Below, one piece after another: positions 45,295 through 56,293 of a stretch of 64,000 bases of DNA. This DNA is from Branchipolynoe longqiensis (Eukaryota > Annelida > Polychaeta > Phyllodocida > Polynoidae), in assembly GCA_030323885.1 (NCBI GenBank), contig CM059196.1, forward strand, positions 36,868,481 through 36,932,480, read 5' to 3'. Position numbers and translations under genes: made by a program. Numbering within the stretch: position 1 is the stretch's first letter; each line of letters opens with the position of its first letter. Under the pieces are notes generated by a model. That model searched no databases, was not told the DNA's origin, and saw nothing but the letters and a program-made list of their open reading frames with translations.

Positions 45295-45414
45295 ATCATA
45301 TGACCACACAACAAGGGGTGTGTGTTTGTGTGTGAATGCCCATGAAAGAATGGAAAGCTTTATGGTGATTTTGATGTTTAATTTTTACAAACGTGTTGAA
45401 TCATTGGGAAAGTG

Positions 45415-45830
45415 CTAGATAAAGCATTCACCCGGTACTCGCAGTCGCAGTACACGGGTGAATACCAACCCTATATAAAAACGGTCGAAAAAGCGGGTTA
45501 AGGAAATGAGAGCCTAATTTCACAATCTAAGAAGCAACATTTATTCTTTACATATGTCTTATTGATAGCCCGCTACCTTTGAGTTGAAAAATATAATATA
45601 ATATCTAGTTTAATCAGATTTAAAAGTGAAATCGACGGCGTTCTCTGGCCGCCATCTTGTCTTTTTGCATTCTCGTCCATTTCACCAACTCTGTTCTGAT
45701 ATAAGTAACCATTTGACACTGGTGCCAGGCATTCTACTTCTTGTTCCATAATAACGCTATTTTCGCCTATATTTATATAAGGCTGGCCTTCACCCGTGTA
45801 CTACAAGTACCGGGTGAATCTTTTATCTAG
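45415..45830. mobile_element. CTAGATAAA-family MITE, 7-bp duplication
   Basis: Ends CTAGATAAAGCATTCACCCG and CGGGTGAATCTTTTATCTAG; GAAAGTG flanks both sides. 416 bp. It lies in opposite orientation to the neighbour at 44,880, judging from the interior (AAGAAGCAACATTTATTCTT versus AAGAATATATTTTGCTTCTT). Confidence 0.85.
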
Positions 45831-46458
45831 GAAAGTGCCTCCACTTTCTTGTCAATTCTATCAATTCTTTAAAAATGAATCCCCCCCCCCCATTGTCTAT
45901 TTATATTATACATGACCGCTAGATGTAGGCCTATATAGAAATGGATGACTTTATATAATGTATTTTTACAACTTTCTGTAGTGGTCACTCTTAACCTGGG
46001 AAGATAGAGGTATAATTCATTCCCTTCAGTTAGCTGTCCAACCTGCATCAGCACGGATAGGTGTGCTACAGTTTAACCTTTTCATTCTTTACACGGTTTA
46101 CTGTTAGAGAGACCAAGCAATATATATTAATTTGCCCACAAAACATTACAGAGATTTGTATGTAGCTATTACAGTTAATGCTTTCAATTCTTTATGAGTT
46201 ATACGTTTAATTAAGACAAAATTAAGAGACTCATAGACAAGCAAGCGTAAATATTGAGCTTTGGGCCTCGTTCCCTGAGAGGAGACATGGTGTGTAGTAC
46301 CAAGTACTTGATGGTAACGATGGCCGTTGGTTGGGAAAAAAGAAATGGTCTTCGCCCAACATTGAAATGAAAGAATAGAAAAAGAAATAGTGGAGTGATT
46401 AGTAAATGAGGCAAAGGTATACAGACAGCAGTCTAGTGACTAAGGCGACTAGGATTAA

Positions 46459-46836
46459 AGTTGCATAGTCCAATCGTTTTTAACACCATTCCCCCATCAT
46501 TTGTTTTCTTTTTAAATTTAAAAAAAAAAGGTTGATTATAATTTACTTTAGGTTGGTTATTATAATTTACGTTTGTTTGAATTTACTTTTATTTTAAGTG
46601 CTAAACTTGGAGATATTTGAAATGAAAACTTGCTAAATTAATGTTGGTGTACATGTCAAAGTGATGGACCCAATAGGATTCAACATTGACATGTTCTATT
46701 AAATTGACTTAATATTCATTCTAAGCAGAAACAAATGTTTAATAACTGCACCAGTATCTAAATTTGATATCTAAGATAAATCTAGGTAAGTGCTTTGGTA
46801 TAAAAAAATCTGATGCTTTCATCGGACTATGCAGCT
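46459..46836. mobile_element. TTAA-type MITE, copy
   Basis: TTAA flanks both sides. Left end AGTTGCATAGTCCAATCG, right end CATCGGACTATGCAGCT. 378 bp, no ORF. Confidence 0.75.
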
Positions 46837-47981
46837 TTAATAACATAAGGTTACAGGGGTCGTGGGGGCGAGCTGAAACGAGTTAAGTTAGACAAAGTTA
46901 ACCAGGTTGAAGGTGATATTTATATATACTTCTAATAAGAGGATAGTTACACAGTAAAAGAATGGACAAAAAGAGCCCAAATTCTCTATAAAATAATAAA
47001 TAACAAAAGGGGGAAAACATATAGCCACTAACAAATAATTATCTACAAAATAACTGTTATCATTCTCCCTGCTATGAACTATGGCCACTATCAAAATAAC
47101 TGTCCATGATACCTGCTATGGTAGAACGGTACTATTACGCTATTAGTTCAATAGTTTATCTGTAAATACCAGCACTTGAATTCATGACAGTTTTGTAACA
47201 GAGTTATTTCTACATAAAGGGTAATACCGTGGCCCACATATGTTATATGTGAATTTATGGTGAAATAGTATGGTCGAAATATCGTGAAATAATATCGTCG
47301 AAATATCGTACACAATGTCATCGGAAAAATCAAGATTTCTTGGCCAAAAGTAGGGATCGACTTTTGCATGAGATTGATATTTACTCGAGTATTTATGGTA
47401 CCTTGGTATAGTTGAAGGCTTACTCGTATCGCACCAAAGGCCTCCTCTGAGGACTGGTCCCCAACATCCTGTCTATGAAGAGAATATGTCCCTGGTAAAT
47501 TAGTTCGGGGCATTATTGTAATTAATATTATTTCAAGTGGTAACCTAGTAAAGAGCATACATGGATATAGTTTCCTCTCCATCTGAACAGAATAGCAGGT
47601 GCTAAACCCGCTGTGAAACAGCAGGTATCTTTAAAATATGCCAATATAAATATCGACTTAGTTGACACACTACACACCCTATTATATATAGCTTAACGTA
47701 AGCCCTTGGCTGGAACCTTGAATTGCGGAAACGTCACTTTATCTGATTGTCAACAGCCTATGTACACCTCCTATCTACAAATCCTTATCAATGAATAGTA
47801 AGAAACGATAGTAATCATCTTATCATAGCTATAATAGTTATATGTGAACTTTATTACACTGACATCGCCATAATCATTGAAATATATATATCATTATTTA
47901 TATTTATGTTCGTCACTTTTTATCTATAATGTTCGATTGTTAAGTTACTCAAACTGCAAATCAAGGGGGCACTGATATTAA

Positions 47982-48331
47982 AGCTGCATAGTCCGATGAA
48001 GGATCAAATTGTCAAAATCAAAACAATTATCTAGATTTGATTCTACATATCTTAGAACTTAGATACTGATGCACTTATTAAGTATGTGTTGCCACATAGA
48101 AGGGAACACTGAGCAAATTTAATAGAACCTGTTACTGCAGAAACCTATGGTATCAGAGTTTTGGCGTGCTTGCCAAAATTATTTTCACATGTTTGAATTT
48201 CAAATATCTCAAAAGGTAGCCATTTCAATTAAAAGTTACTTCAAACTAAAGTTAGGTATATTATAATGATCAATTTAATATACTTATCTCAGAAAAAAGT
48301 CAGAAACTCAAAACCGTCGGACTATGCAACT
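47982..48331. mobile_element. TTAA-type MITE, copy
   Basis: TTAA flanks both sides. Left end AGCTGCATAGTCCGATG, right end CGTCGGACTATGCAACT. 350 bp. Its interior is inverted relative to the copy at 46,459. Confidence 0.75.
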
Positions 48332-48886
48332 TTAAGCACACCTGTTTTCATAAACTGGATCTTGCCCGTTATCGTATAGCTTTCGGTGTACGAGACGCTA
48401 CTGGCACTCCGTTAATAATATTAATATAATGTATTTATATAGCACATAATCATTATACATCAGATAAAAGCAACCCCAATTCCTCCGACCTTATAGTTAT
48501 ACCCCCTCCCCTTGATACATTGTACACTCTCACACATACCTGTGATACTGTGAAACTGAGATAGATATGTAGATATAGATAGATATAGATGTAGATATAG
48601 ATAGGTAGATATGGATATATAGCCTTCTCCAAATGGATTTTCCTATGAATCTGAAAGAAATACTTGGCATTAAAATAAATAATGTAATGAGAAGCATGTG
48701 TTCCCACACTCCACTCTCTAGAGTCATCGGACTTGTTGCCAAGCAAGATATGCCGAGTGTGCCAGAAGCACACATTCAACCCCCTCCTACCACCACCACC
48801 ACCACTACTACTACACCCCTCCCATGATAGTGCCATAATCGATACCACAGCTAATAGTGTATGTAAAGTTGCACAAAATTCCATTA

Positions 48887-49683
48887 AAGGCCCTGTCACA
48901 CTACGACGTTTCTCACCAACGTGCTTCGACGCGTGCCGACGGGTTGGGTTTTTGTTCAACACGTCGGTACACGTCCGGTACGTTGCCGGCGCGTTGCCGG
49001 CGCGTTACCGGCGCGTCGGTACATAGCAACGTGTGAATGGACACGTCGGGGCGCGTCGAGGTTTTGTGCATGCACAAAACTTTGGACGCGCGGCGACGCG
49101 CGCCAACGGGTTGGAGGGCGCGTTACCGACGCGTTAGCAACACGTCGACACGCGTTGGCGGCGCGCCGGCCGTACGCTGGCAGGACGTTGATCAACGTTG
49201 GTTAACGTTGGCTTTTTTCCCCCAAAAATGGGAGCGTTCCGTCGGCGCGTCGGGAAAGTCCCATCGACATGTTGTGGGCATGCCATTGGCGTTGCTCCAG
49301 CGTTTCTCGGCGCGTTGGACGTGTTGCCGGCGCGCCTGGATGCGTTGGCCGCGCGCTGTGTTGCTGGCGGGTATGTACGGGTTCACGCAATACTAACACG
49401 ATACCAATGCGCTGCCTCCACGCCGTAAACGCGCCGACAACGCGCCGACAGCGCGCCGACAACACGCCAATAACACGCTACCGACACGCTACATACATCC
49501 TAATAACACGCTACTAACGCGCCAATAACGCGCCAATAATGCGCCTCCAACCCGCCACTAACACGCTGCGCCGCGTCAAACTTTCTCCCAAAGCGCTGAA
49601 AAGTTTGACGTTTCTCGACGGGTTGCAAATATTTTGTGCGTTGCCGGCGCGCCGGCGGAAGCGTCGTAGTGTGACAGGGCCAT
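48887..49683. mobile_element. CpG-rich inverted-repeat element 1 (GTCACACTACGACG family)
   Basis: Ends AAGGCCCTGTCACACTACGA and TCGTAGTGTGACAGGGCCAT are inverted; TA flanks both sides. The 797-bp interior is extremely CpG-rich, made of endless variants of CGGCGCGTT / AACGCGCCG, so it is internally palindromic at many scales. Open frames across it are composition artefacts. Confidence 0.8.
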
Positions 49684-49744
49684 TAGATTACCTGGTAAAA
49701 AGTTGCGCGTACGTTACCTTTTGATGGTCAACCATCAGTAGCTT

Positions 49745-50300
49745 TGTAATAAGTCTGTTCCTCTCTCTCTTCCTATCTCCCTCTCTTCCTTCCTCTCTTT
49801 CTTACTCTCTTTCTTCCTCTCTTTCTTCCTCTCTTTCTTCCTCTCTTTCTTCCTCTCTTTCTTACTCTCTTTCTTACTCTCTTTCTTACTCTCTTTCTTA
49901 CTCTTTCTTCCCCTTTTTCTTACTCTTTCTCCCCCTCTTTATTCCCTCTTTCTTCTCCTCTTTCTTCTCCTCTTTCTTCCCCTCTTTCTTCCCCTCTTTC
50001 TTCCCCTCTTTCTTCCTCCCCTCATTCCTCGCCTCCCTGGTCTCTTCCTTCCTCGCTCCCTTGGTCTCTTACTTCCTCGCTCCCTTAGTCTCTCCTTAGC
50101 TCCCTGCCTTCCCTCCTTCATTCCTTCCTCTCTCCTTAACTCCTTCCCTCCCTTCCTTCCTTCCTTCCTTCCTTCCTTCCTTCCTCTCTCCCCCTAGTTT
50201 CCTTCCGCTCCCTTCTCCAATCCCACCCTTCCTTCATTCCATCCTCTCTCCTTAGCTCCCTTCCATCCCCCCTCCCCACTTTCTCCCTCCCGCTCTCCCG
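49745..50300. repeat. Pyrimidine-rich microsatellite (CTCTTTCTTC)n
   Basis: About 550 bp of CTTT/CTTC/CCTC repeats on the plus strand, including a perfect (CTTC)n run near 50,148-50,183. Confidence 0.9.
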
Positions 50301-50464
50301 CCCAATCCAACTCGTTTAGGTATTTATGAGTCTATATGCTGTGGCACGTTCCAATTCCTTCCGGAACGAATTGGGTGGAGGCCCGGGAGTGGCTAGCTAG
50401 CGCATTAAATATTACGATCTGAGTATGGTCTAAATATTTTAGGGAATATGTAAAATAGTTCAAG

Positions 50465-50897
50465 ACTCTCACTGCCTCACTTTCTCACTTATTCGGTCTC
50501 TCACTCTTTCGCAATTTCACATGATTTCTCTGAATCTCTCTTACTCCCACTCACTATCTCACTCCTCCAATCATGTTCGTACTAACTACAGTTATTTTTA
50601 CTCTTACACTCACTCACTCTCACTCCACTATTCGCCCTCACTCACTCTTATTCACTTTGTCTCACACTGATTCACTCACTCAATCTATCTATCTCACTCA
50701 CTCATTCTATCTCACTCACTCAATCTATCTCACTCACTCAATCTATCTTACTCAATCTATTTCAATCACTCAATCTATTTCACATAATCTATTTCACCTA
50801 ATCTATCTCACTTAATCTATCTGACTTAATCTATCTCACTCCTCAATCTATCTCACTCAATCTATCTCACACGGACTTATTCACTCACTCAATCTCT
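50465..50897. repeat. (CTCACTCAATCTAT)n minisatellite
   Basis: Units of CTCACTC and AATCTATCT alternate for about 430 bp, ending exactly where the next inverted-repeat element begins. Confidence 0.85.
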
Positions 50898-50899
50898 CA

Positions 50900-51518
50900 T
50901 GGGGCTGTCACACTACGACGTTTCTCCCGGCGACCCGTCAGCGTTGAAAATAAAATCTTGCACGTCGAGAAACGTCAAACTTTTTGGCAGTTTGGGGGAA
51001 AAGATCGGCGTCAGCGCGGCGCGTTATGCGCGCGCGGCCAACGTGTGTCGACGCGGCCAACGTGTGTCGACGCGCTGTGGAAAAAAAAAAAAAGTTTGGC
51101 ACGACGTCTTCATTTAACCTTAAATGTTGCTAGGGCGTAAAACAAAAACGGCCCAGTTTGCCGCAACGTGTGAGCAACGACCCTCCCGCGCGCGCGCCGT
51201 CTTCCTAGCGTTCCCATAACGTTATTCCGGCGCGTCCAACGCAGCGCGACGCGCGCCTAACGTCCTTACCCATATATTTGCGCGCGCTGGCGGTCGTTGG
51301 GTTGTTTTTGACATGTTGAAAACCTTGGGCGATAGGGAACGTGCGCCGGCGTTTCGCGCCGACCATCAGCGTCAAGGATAGTGTACCGACGTGTAGTGAA
51401 ATGCACCGACGCGCGCATAACGCGCTCCCAGCGTTTCTCGATATTTCACCCATTTTCGCCCAAATACACCACACGTTGACGGGTCGCCGGCGAGAACCGT
51501 CGTAGTGTGACAGCCCCA
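50900..51518. mobile_element. CpG-rich inverted-repeat element 2
   Basis: Ends TGGGGCTGTCACACTACGAC and GTCGTAGTGTGACAGCCCCA; TCA flanks both sides. 619 bp. Its right half matches the left half of element 3 in inverted orientation (CTAGCGTTCCCATAACGT versus ACGTTATGGGAACGCTAG). Confidence 0.8.
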
Positions 51519-51557
51519 TCAGTCACCGCACACTCACATGTGTAAACGCACGCCTTA

Positions 51558-52931
51558 TGGTGCAGTCACACTACGACGCTTCTCGCCGGCGACACGGCGA
51601 CGTGTGGTGTTTTTGGGCGAAAATCAGTGAAACGTCGGGACGCGCTGGTGGCGCGTTATGAGCGCGTCGGTACACGTCGGTACACTATCCTTGACATTGA
51701 TGGTCGGCGGACAACGTCGGCGCGCGTTGCCGGTCGCCCAAGGTTTTAAGCCTGTCAAAAAAAAAACAACGACCGTCAGCGCGTGTGAGTTTAAGGGTAA
51801 GGACGTGAGGCGGTCGTGGAGCTCCGTTGGACGCGCCGGAAGGACGTTATGGGAACGCTAGGCAGACGGCGCGCGCACGGGAGGAACGTTGCTCGCACGT
51901 TGCTGTGTGTGTGTCTCTGTGTGTGTCTCTGTGTCTCTATGTGTGTGTATCTGTGTCTCTGTGTGTGTGTCTCTCTCTGTGTGTCTCTGTGTTTCTGTGT
52001 ATGTGTGTGTGTCTCTGAGTGTGTCTGTCTGTGTCTCTGTGTCTGTCTCTGTATGTGTCTCTGTATGTGTCTCTGTGTGTGTCTCTGACTGTGTCTGTGT
52101 GTGTGCCTCTGTGTGTCTCTGTGTGTGTGTGTCTGTGTCTGTGTCTCTGTGTGTGTCTCTGTGTGTGTATCTGTGTGTGTCTCTGTATGTGTCTCTGTGT
52201 GTGTCTCTGTATGTGTATGTATGTGTCTCTGTCTGTGTCTCTGTATGTGTCTCTGTCTGTGTCTCTGTGTGTGTGTCTCTGACTGTGTCTCTGTGTGTGT
52301 GTCTCTGTGTGTCTCTGTCTGTGTCTCTGTCTGTATGTGTCTCTGTCTGTGTCTCTGTATGTGTCTCTGTATGTGTCTCTGTATGTGTCTCTGTATGTGT
52401 CTGTCTGGGTCTCTGTCTGGGTCTCTGTCTGGGTCTCTGTCTGGGTCTCTGTCTGTGTATCTGTGTTTGTTTATGTGTCTCTGTGTATGTGTGTGTGTCT
52501 ATGTGTCTCTCTGTGTCTGTCTCAGAGGCACATACACAGACACAGACAGACGGGGACACAGACAGCGACACAGACAGAGACACAGACACAGACACACACA
52601 CAGACACATACAGAGACACAGACAGAGACACATACAGAGACACAGACAGAGACACACACACATAGACACATACAGAGACACAGACAGAGACACATACAGA
52701 GACATAGACACAGACACAGACAGAGAGACAAACAGAGACACAGACACAGAGAGAATGCGCTGATATACGTTACCACAACGTTGGCCGCGCGCTAATAACA
52801 CGCACCTCACAAGCTGCGCCAACGTCCAATTTCCCGATATTTCCCGAAAAGTTTGACGTTTCTCCACGCTTAAAATTTTATTTCCAATGCTGAAGGGTCG
52901 CCGGTGGAAGCGTCGTAGTGTGACTGCACCA
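51558..52931. mobile_element. CpG-rich inverted-repeat element 3 with palindromic microsatellite
   Basis: Ends TGGTGCAGTCACACTACGAC and GTCGTAGTGTGACTGCACCA are perfectly inverted over 20 bp; TA flanks both sides. The 1,374 bp include a microsatellite of about 850 bp (51,903-52,755). Confidence 0.85.
51903..52755. repeat. Palindromic (TGTGTCTC)n / (GAGACACA)n microsatellite
   Basis: TG/TCTC repeats run to about 52,520, then switch to the complementary CACAGA/GAGACA pattern. The two arms can pair. Long open frames of Cys/Val/Ser or Thr/Asp/His repeats here are artefacts. Confidence 0.9.
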
Positions 52932-53281
52932 TAAATTAGTAGTGAGAACAATGTGCCACGCCTAGGCATAGATGACCATTAGTTACTTCACCATGTCCAT
53001 ATAGCTTCCATTCTATTTAACCGTGTATAGTGTAGGACTCTCGGTGTGGAGGCTTTGCTTTTCTTGATTTCATCTTCATCTATTCTTTGAAAATTAATTC
53101 TAATTTAAGTAGTATTTTCTTTTCTAACACAGTGTCAGAAACACGCACAAAGTGCGTGAGGTCGGGTTGATGCTAAATGGGTTGCGGCCAACAAAGAACA
53201 CACCTGTGGTCGGGAATCTGACTCTTTGATCGATGGTTTTGTATGCATTATCATGTTTTGTGAAGCCAAAGAACATTAAAA

Positions 53282-53349
53282 CGCGGTGGCCAAATCAGTA
53301 GAGCGCAGGCCTCTCATGCGGGAGATCGGGAGTTCAATTTCAAAATTTA
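53282..53349 (+). repeat. SINE piece 1 of 3 (head)
   Basis: ACGCGGTGGCCAAATCAGTA head with GGGAGTTCAATTTC, cut at a TA by the element at 53,350. It continues at 54,438 and 57,719. Confidence 0.7.
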
Positions 53350-54437
53350 AAGGCTGCATTCCATATACGCGTAATGCGTTATGCGTTACGCGTTATGCGT
53401 TATGCGAATGCCAGCATTCCATATACGCGTAATGCGTATTGCGTTATGCGTTATGCATTATGCAGTGAAGTATATAAAAAGTATATAAAAAGTGTGTGTG
53501 ACTCTGTGTCTCTGTGTGTGTCTCTATGTGTGTGTCTGTGTCTCCGTGTCTCTGTGTGTGTCCCTGTTTGTGTCTCTGTGTGTGTGACTCTGTGTCTCTG
53601 TGTGTGTCTCTATGTGTGTGTCTGTGTCTCTGACAAAGAGACACACACAGACACATATACACACACACACAGAGACACACACATAGACACAACACAGAGA
53701 CACACACACACACAGACACACACACAGACACACACACAGACACACACATACATACACACAGACACACACACAGACACACACACAGACACAGAGACACACA
53801 CATACACACAGACACACACACAGACACACACACAGACACACACACAGACACACACACATACACACATACATACACACACAGACACACACTTACATACACA
53901 GAGACACACACACAGACACAGAGACACACACACAGACACAGAGACACACACACAGACACAGAGATACACACACAGACACACACACAGCAACAGAGACACA
54001 AAGACACAGAGACACAACACAGAGACACACACACACACAGACACACACACAGACACAGAGACACACACACAGAAACACACAGAGACACACACACAGAATG
54101 GGACGGTCCAAACATGGCTCAGCAGCATTGGAGACTGCTTCCTAACAGGTCCGCGCTCCACCTTGTCCCGGCTGTCCGTAATTATCAGTCGCTTCCTCCA
54201 ACCTTATATCAATGGACAAATGCGACTGAGGACTTTCTATTCGCACCACCTTTACGCATTACGCATTACGCACCGATCGCTACATGGAGCGATCGGGAAA
54301 ATGGATTTTATTCGCATTCGCATTCGCATTCGCATTACGCATTACGCGTATATATGGAATGTAGCTCATAGGTTTCAAGGCGTTTCGATTTTTTGTCGCA
54401 TTCGCTTACGCATTACGCGTATATGGAATGCAGCCTT
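53350..54437. mobile_element. ATTCCATATACGCG inverted-repeat element
   Basis: Ends AAGGCTGCATTCCATATACG and CGTATATGGAATGCAGCCTT are perfectly inverted; TA flanks both sides. Next to each end are repeats of GCGTTATGCGTTACGCG or their complement. The middle is a palindromic microsatellite (about 53,490-54,090). It interrupts a SINE. Confidence 0.85.
53490..54090. repeat. Palindromic TG/CA microsatellite
   Basis: About 140 bp of TGTGTCTC-type repeats switch at about 53,630 to about 460 bp of CACAGACA-type repeats. It sits inside the inverted-repeat element. Confidence 0.9.
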
Positions 54438-54588
54438 TATGCTACCTAGCCTAGTGCTCAGCATTACTTAATTTACTAGGATAGGGCAAGGGCAATGACT
54501 GGTTAGCTCAGTGTCAGGATAATGTGACTGAGTGGGATATCGAGTCATGGCGCTGGTGGGCTGACTTCCCAGTGGGGCAGCACTGTAA
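54438..54588 (+). repeat. SINE piece 2 of 3 (body)
   Basis: TAGCCTAGTGCTCAGCATTA through AGTGTCAGGATAATGTGACT to GGGGCAGCACTGTAA, cut off by the 3.13-kb element. Confidence 0.75.
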
Positions 54589-54664
54589 TATGATGCGCGA
54601 GAAGGAAGAAAGCAAGGCGGGGGTGGAAGAAAGGCGCGTTTATTACACGCCTCAGCGGAAACAT

Positions 54665-54785
54665 GTTAGGTACATACATAATGAAATATATGCACAGTGG
54701 TAAGTGTAGGTACATACAAATAATGAAATATATGCACAGTGGTAAGTGTAGGTACAAGAAATAAGAGATATATGCACAGTGGTAA
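54665..54785. repeat. Three ~42-bp tandem repeats at the element end
   Basis: GTACATACATAATGAAATAT then ATGCACAGTGGTAAGTGTAG is repeated about three times with small changes, near the 3' end (minus sense) of the GC-rich element. Confidence 0.75.
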
Positions 54786-54886
54786 ATAGAACAATAGACA
54801 TGGTGTGAAGAATGATGAGGGGCTCCCAGGAAGGAGCAGAGAGGCCCATAAGGAGCAGGAGAGAGTCAATAAGTCCGGAGGTCAGG

Positions 54887-56293
54887 TTAATTGTCAGTGG
54901 AGTGAGGGGGTGCCGAGGAGCCCTCCACCAAATAGTAGGAGAGGGCTCGAGGCGCGCCCGAGGCGGGGGCACGGGGCGCCCGAGGTGGGGGCCGGGGATC
55001 TGGGTGAGAGGAGGGTCGTGAGGGCAGGGCCGTGAGGTCGGCGACTGGACTGTCTGGAGAGGGTCCCTCGTGAGGCTGGGCTGTGTGGTCTGAGGTGTGA
55101 GGTGCGGGGTAGGTCGACAAGGGGCGGGCGGCCAAAAGTAGGGGAGGCCCGCTCCTTGGAGGGATCGGGTGAGGAGGTCGGCCGGCGAACTCCTCAGGGC
55201 TGGGTGGGACGGGGGTCAGGGTCGGGTCGGGCGGGTTGATGACGGTGGTGTCGTGGTCGGCGGCTGTGCCATCGGAGGAGGGTTCTCCGTGAGGCTGGGC
55301 TGGGTTGTGGTCTGAGGGTTCCTCTTGAGGCTGGGCTGGGCAGTGGTCTGAGGGTTCCTCGTGAAACTGGGCTGGGCTGTGGTTCGTGGTGGGCGACTGG
55401 CGCTGGGCGGCGATGAGAGCCTTGCTGAGGGGGCGCTGGGGCCCGACAGGGAGGTGGTTGCCGATGAGGTCGGCGGTGCCGAGGCGGCGGTCAGGCCGCG
55501 CCTCGGGCAAGCTGGGCTGGGCTGGGTTGTGTTCCGTGATGGGCGACTGGCGCTGGGCGGCGATGAAAGCCTTACTGAGGGGGCGCTGGGGCCCGACTTG
55601 GAGGTGGTTGCCGGTGAGGTCGGCAGTGCCGAGGCGGCGGTCGGGCCGCGCCTCGGGCAAGCTGGGCTGGGCTGTGCTGTGTTCCGTGATGGGCGGGTGG
55701 CGGTGGGCGGCGATGAGAGCCTTACTGAGGGGCCGCTGGGGCCCGACTGGGCGGTGGTTGCCGATGAGGTCGGTAGTGCCGAGGTGGTGGCCAGGGCGGG
55801 GGTCGGGGGAGGAGGTGCGGCGGGGGCGGGCTAGGGGGGCGGCGAAGTCGCGGGCGGTGGGGGGGGGGTCGTGGGGCGGGTCGGTGGGGGGGTCGGTGGG
55901 GTCGGGTTGGCAGAGGAAGGCGGTGTCGCCTGGGTCGAGGTGGACGTCTGGGTCGAGGGTGACGGGCGACTGGCGCCGGGCGGCGATGGGAGCCTTACTG
56001 AGGGGGCGCTGGGGCCCGAGGCGGGGGTGGTTGCCGGAGGGCACGGCGGCGCCGAGGCGGTGGGCAGGCCGCGCCTCGGGCGGGTGGGCGGTGGTGTCCG
56101 GAGGGCTGGTAGCAGTGTGGTGGGCGGCTTTGATAGGGTTGGTGGGCCGGTCTGGGGCCTCCGTGCCGGGCTGGAGGTGCCGGCTCCTCAAAAATCCGGC
56201 GAGGCGGGAGCCGCTGCCCGGGCGCGCTTGGCCAGGCAGGCGTCCTCGCTGTGCCTGGTTAGTACCCTCCGGACATTGGCGCAGTATGCGCAT
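54887..56293 (-). CDS. Proline-rich repetitive ORF in the GC-rich element
   Basis: An open frame of 468 codons from ATG at 56,293 (MRILRQCPEG) to a stop at 54,887, overlapping the gag-like ORF by 106 bp in another frame. It is dominated by Pro/Arg/Ala/His and contains three 50-residue repeats around LGTADLIGNHLPVGPQRPLS. No domain is recognised. With this GC content and an exact 150-bp period it may be open by chance. Confidence 0.3.
   Translation of the reverse strand: MRILRQCPEGTNQAQRGRLPGQARPGSGSRLAGFLRSRHLQPGTEAPDRPTNPIKAAHHTATSPPDTTAHPPEARPAHRLGAAVPSGNHPRLGPQRPLSKAPIAARRQSPVTLDPDVHLDPGDTAFLCQPDPTDPPTDPPHDPPPTARDFAAPLARPRRTSSPDPRPGHHLGTTDLIGNHRPVGPQRPLSKALIAAHRHPPITEHSTAQPSLPEARPDRRLGTADLTGNHLQVGPQRPLSKAFIAAQRQSPITEHNPAQPSLPEARPDRRLGTADLIGNHLPVGPQRPLSKALIAAQRQSPTTNHSPAQFHEEPSDHCPAQPQEEPSDHNPAQPHGEPSSDGTAADHDTTVINPPDPTLTPVPPSPEEFAGRPPHPIPPRSGPPLLLAARPLSTYPAPHTSDHTAQPHEGPSPDSPVADLTALPSRPSSHPDPRPPPRAPRAPASGAPRALSYYLVEGSSAPPHSTDN
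55391..55840 (-). repeat. 150-bp tandem repeat, three units
   Basis: Units start with GGGCGACTGGCGCTGGGCGG at 55,391, 55,541 and 55,691, exactly 150 bp apart, and are very similar. A diverged fourth unit lies at about 55,963. Because 150 is a multiple of three, the repeat is also a 50-residue protein repeat. Confidence 0.85.

Larger units (their letters stand above)
43827..48886 (+). other. Presumed FTCD intron 1, left part
   Basis: No exon recognised on either strand. It contains two CTAGATAAA MITEs (44,880 and 45,415), two TTAA MITEs (46,459 and 47,982), a poly-C run near 45,885 and an AGATAT microsatellite at about 48,558-48,620. Confidence 0.5.

Noticed and set aside
48956..49517. Several overlapping open frames of 64-119 codons
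   Set aside because: Produced by CpG-rich palindromic sequence in the inverted-repeat element; all frames on both strands are equally open.
51858..54471. Very long open frames of Cys/Val/Ser or Thr/Asp/His repeats
   Set aside because: They follow the TG/TC and CA/GA microsatellites in every frame on both strands and have no domain or splice context.
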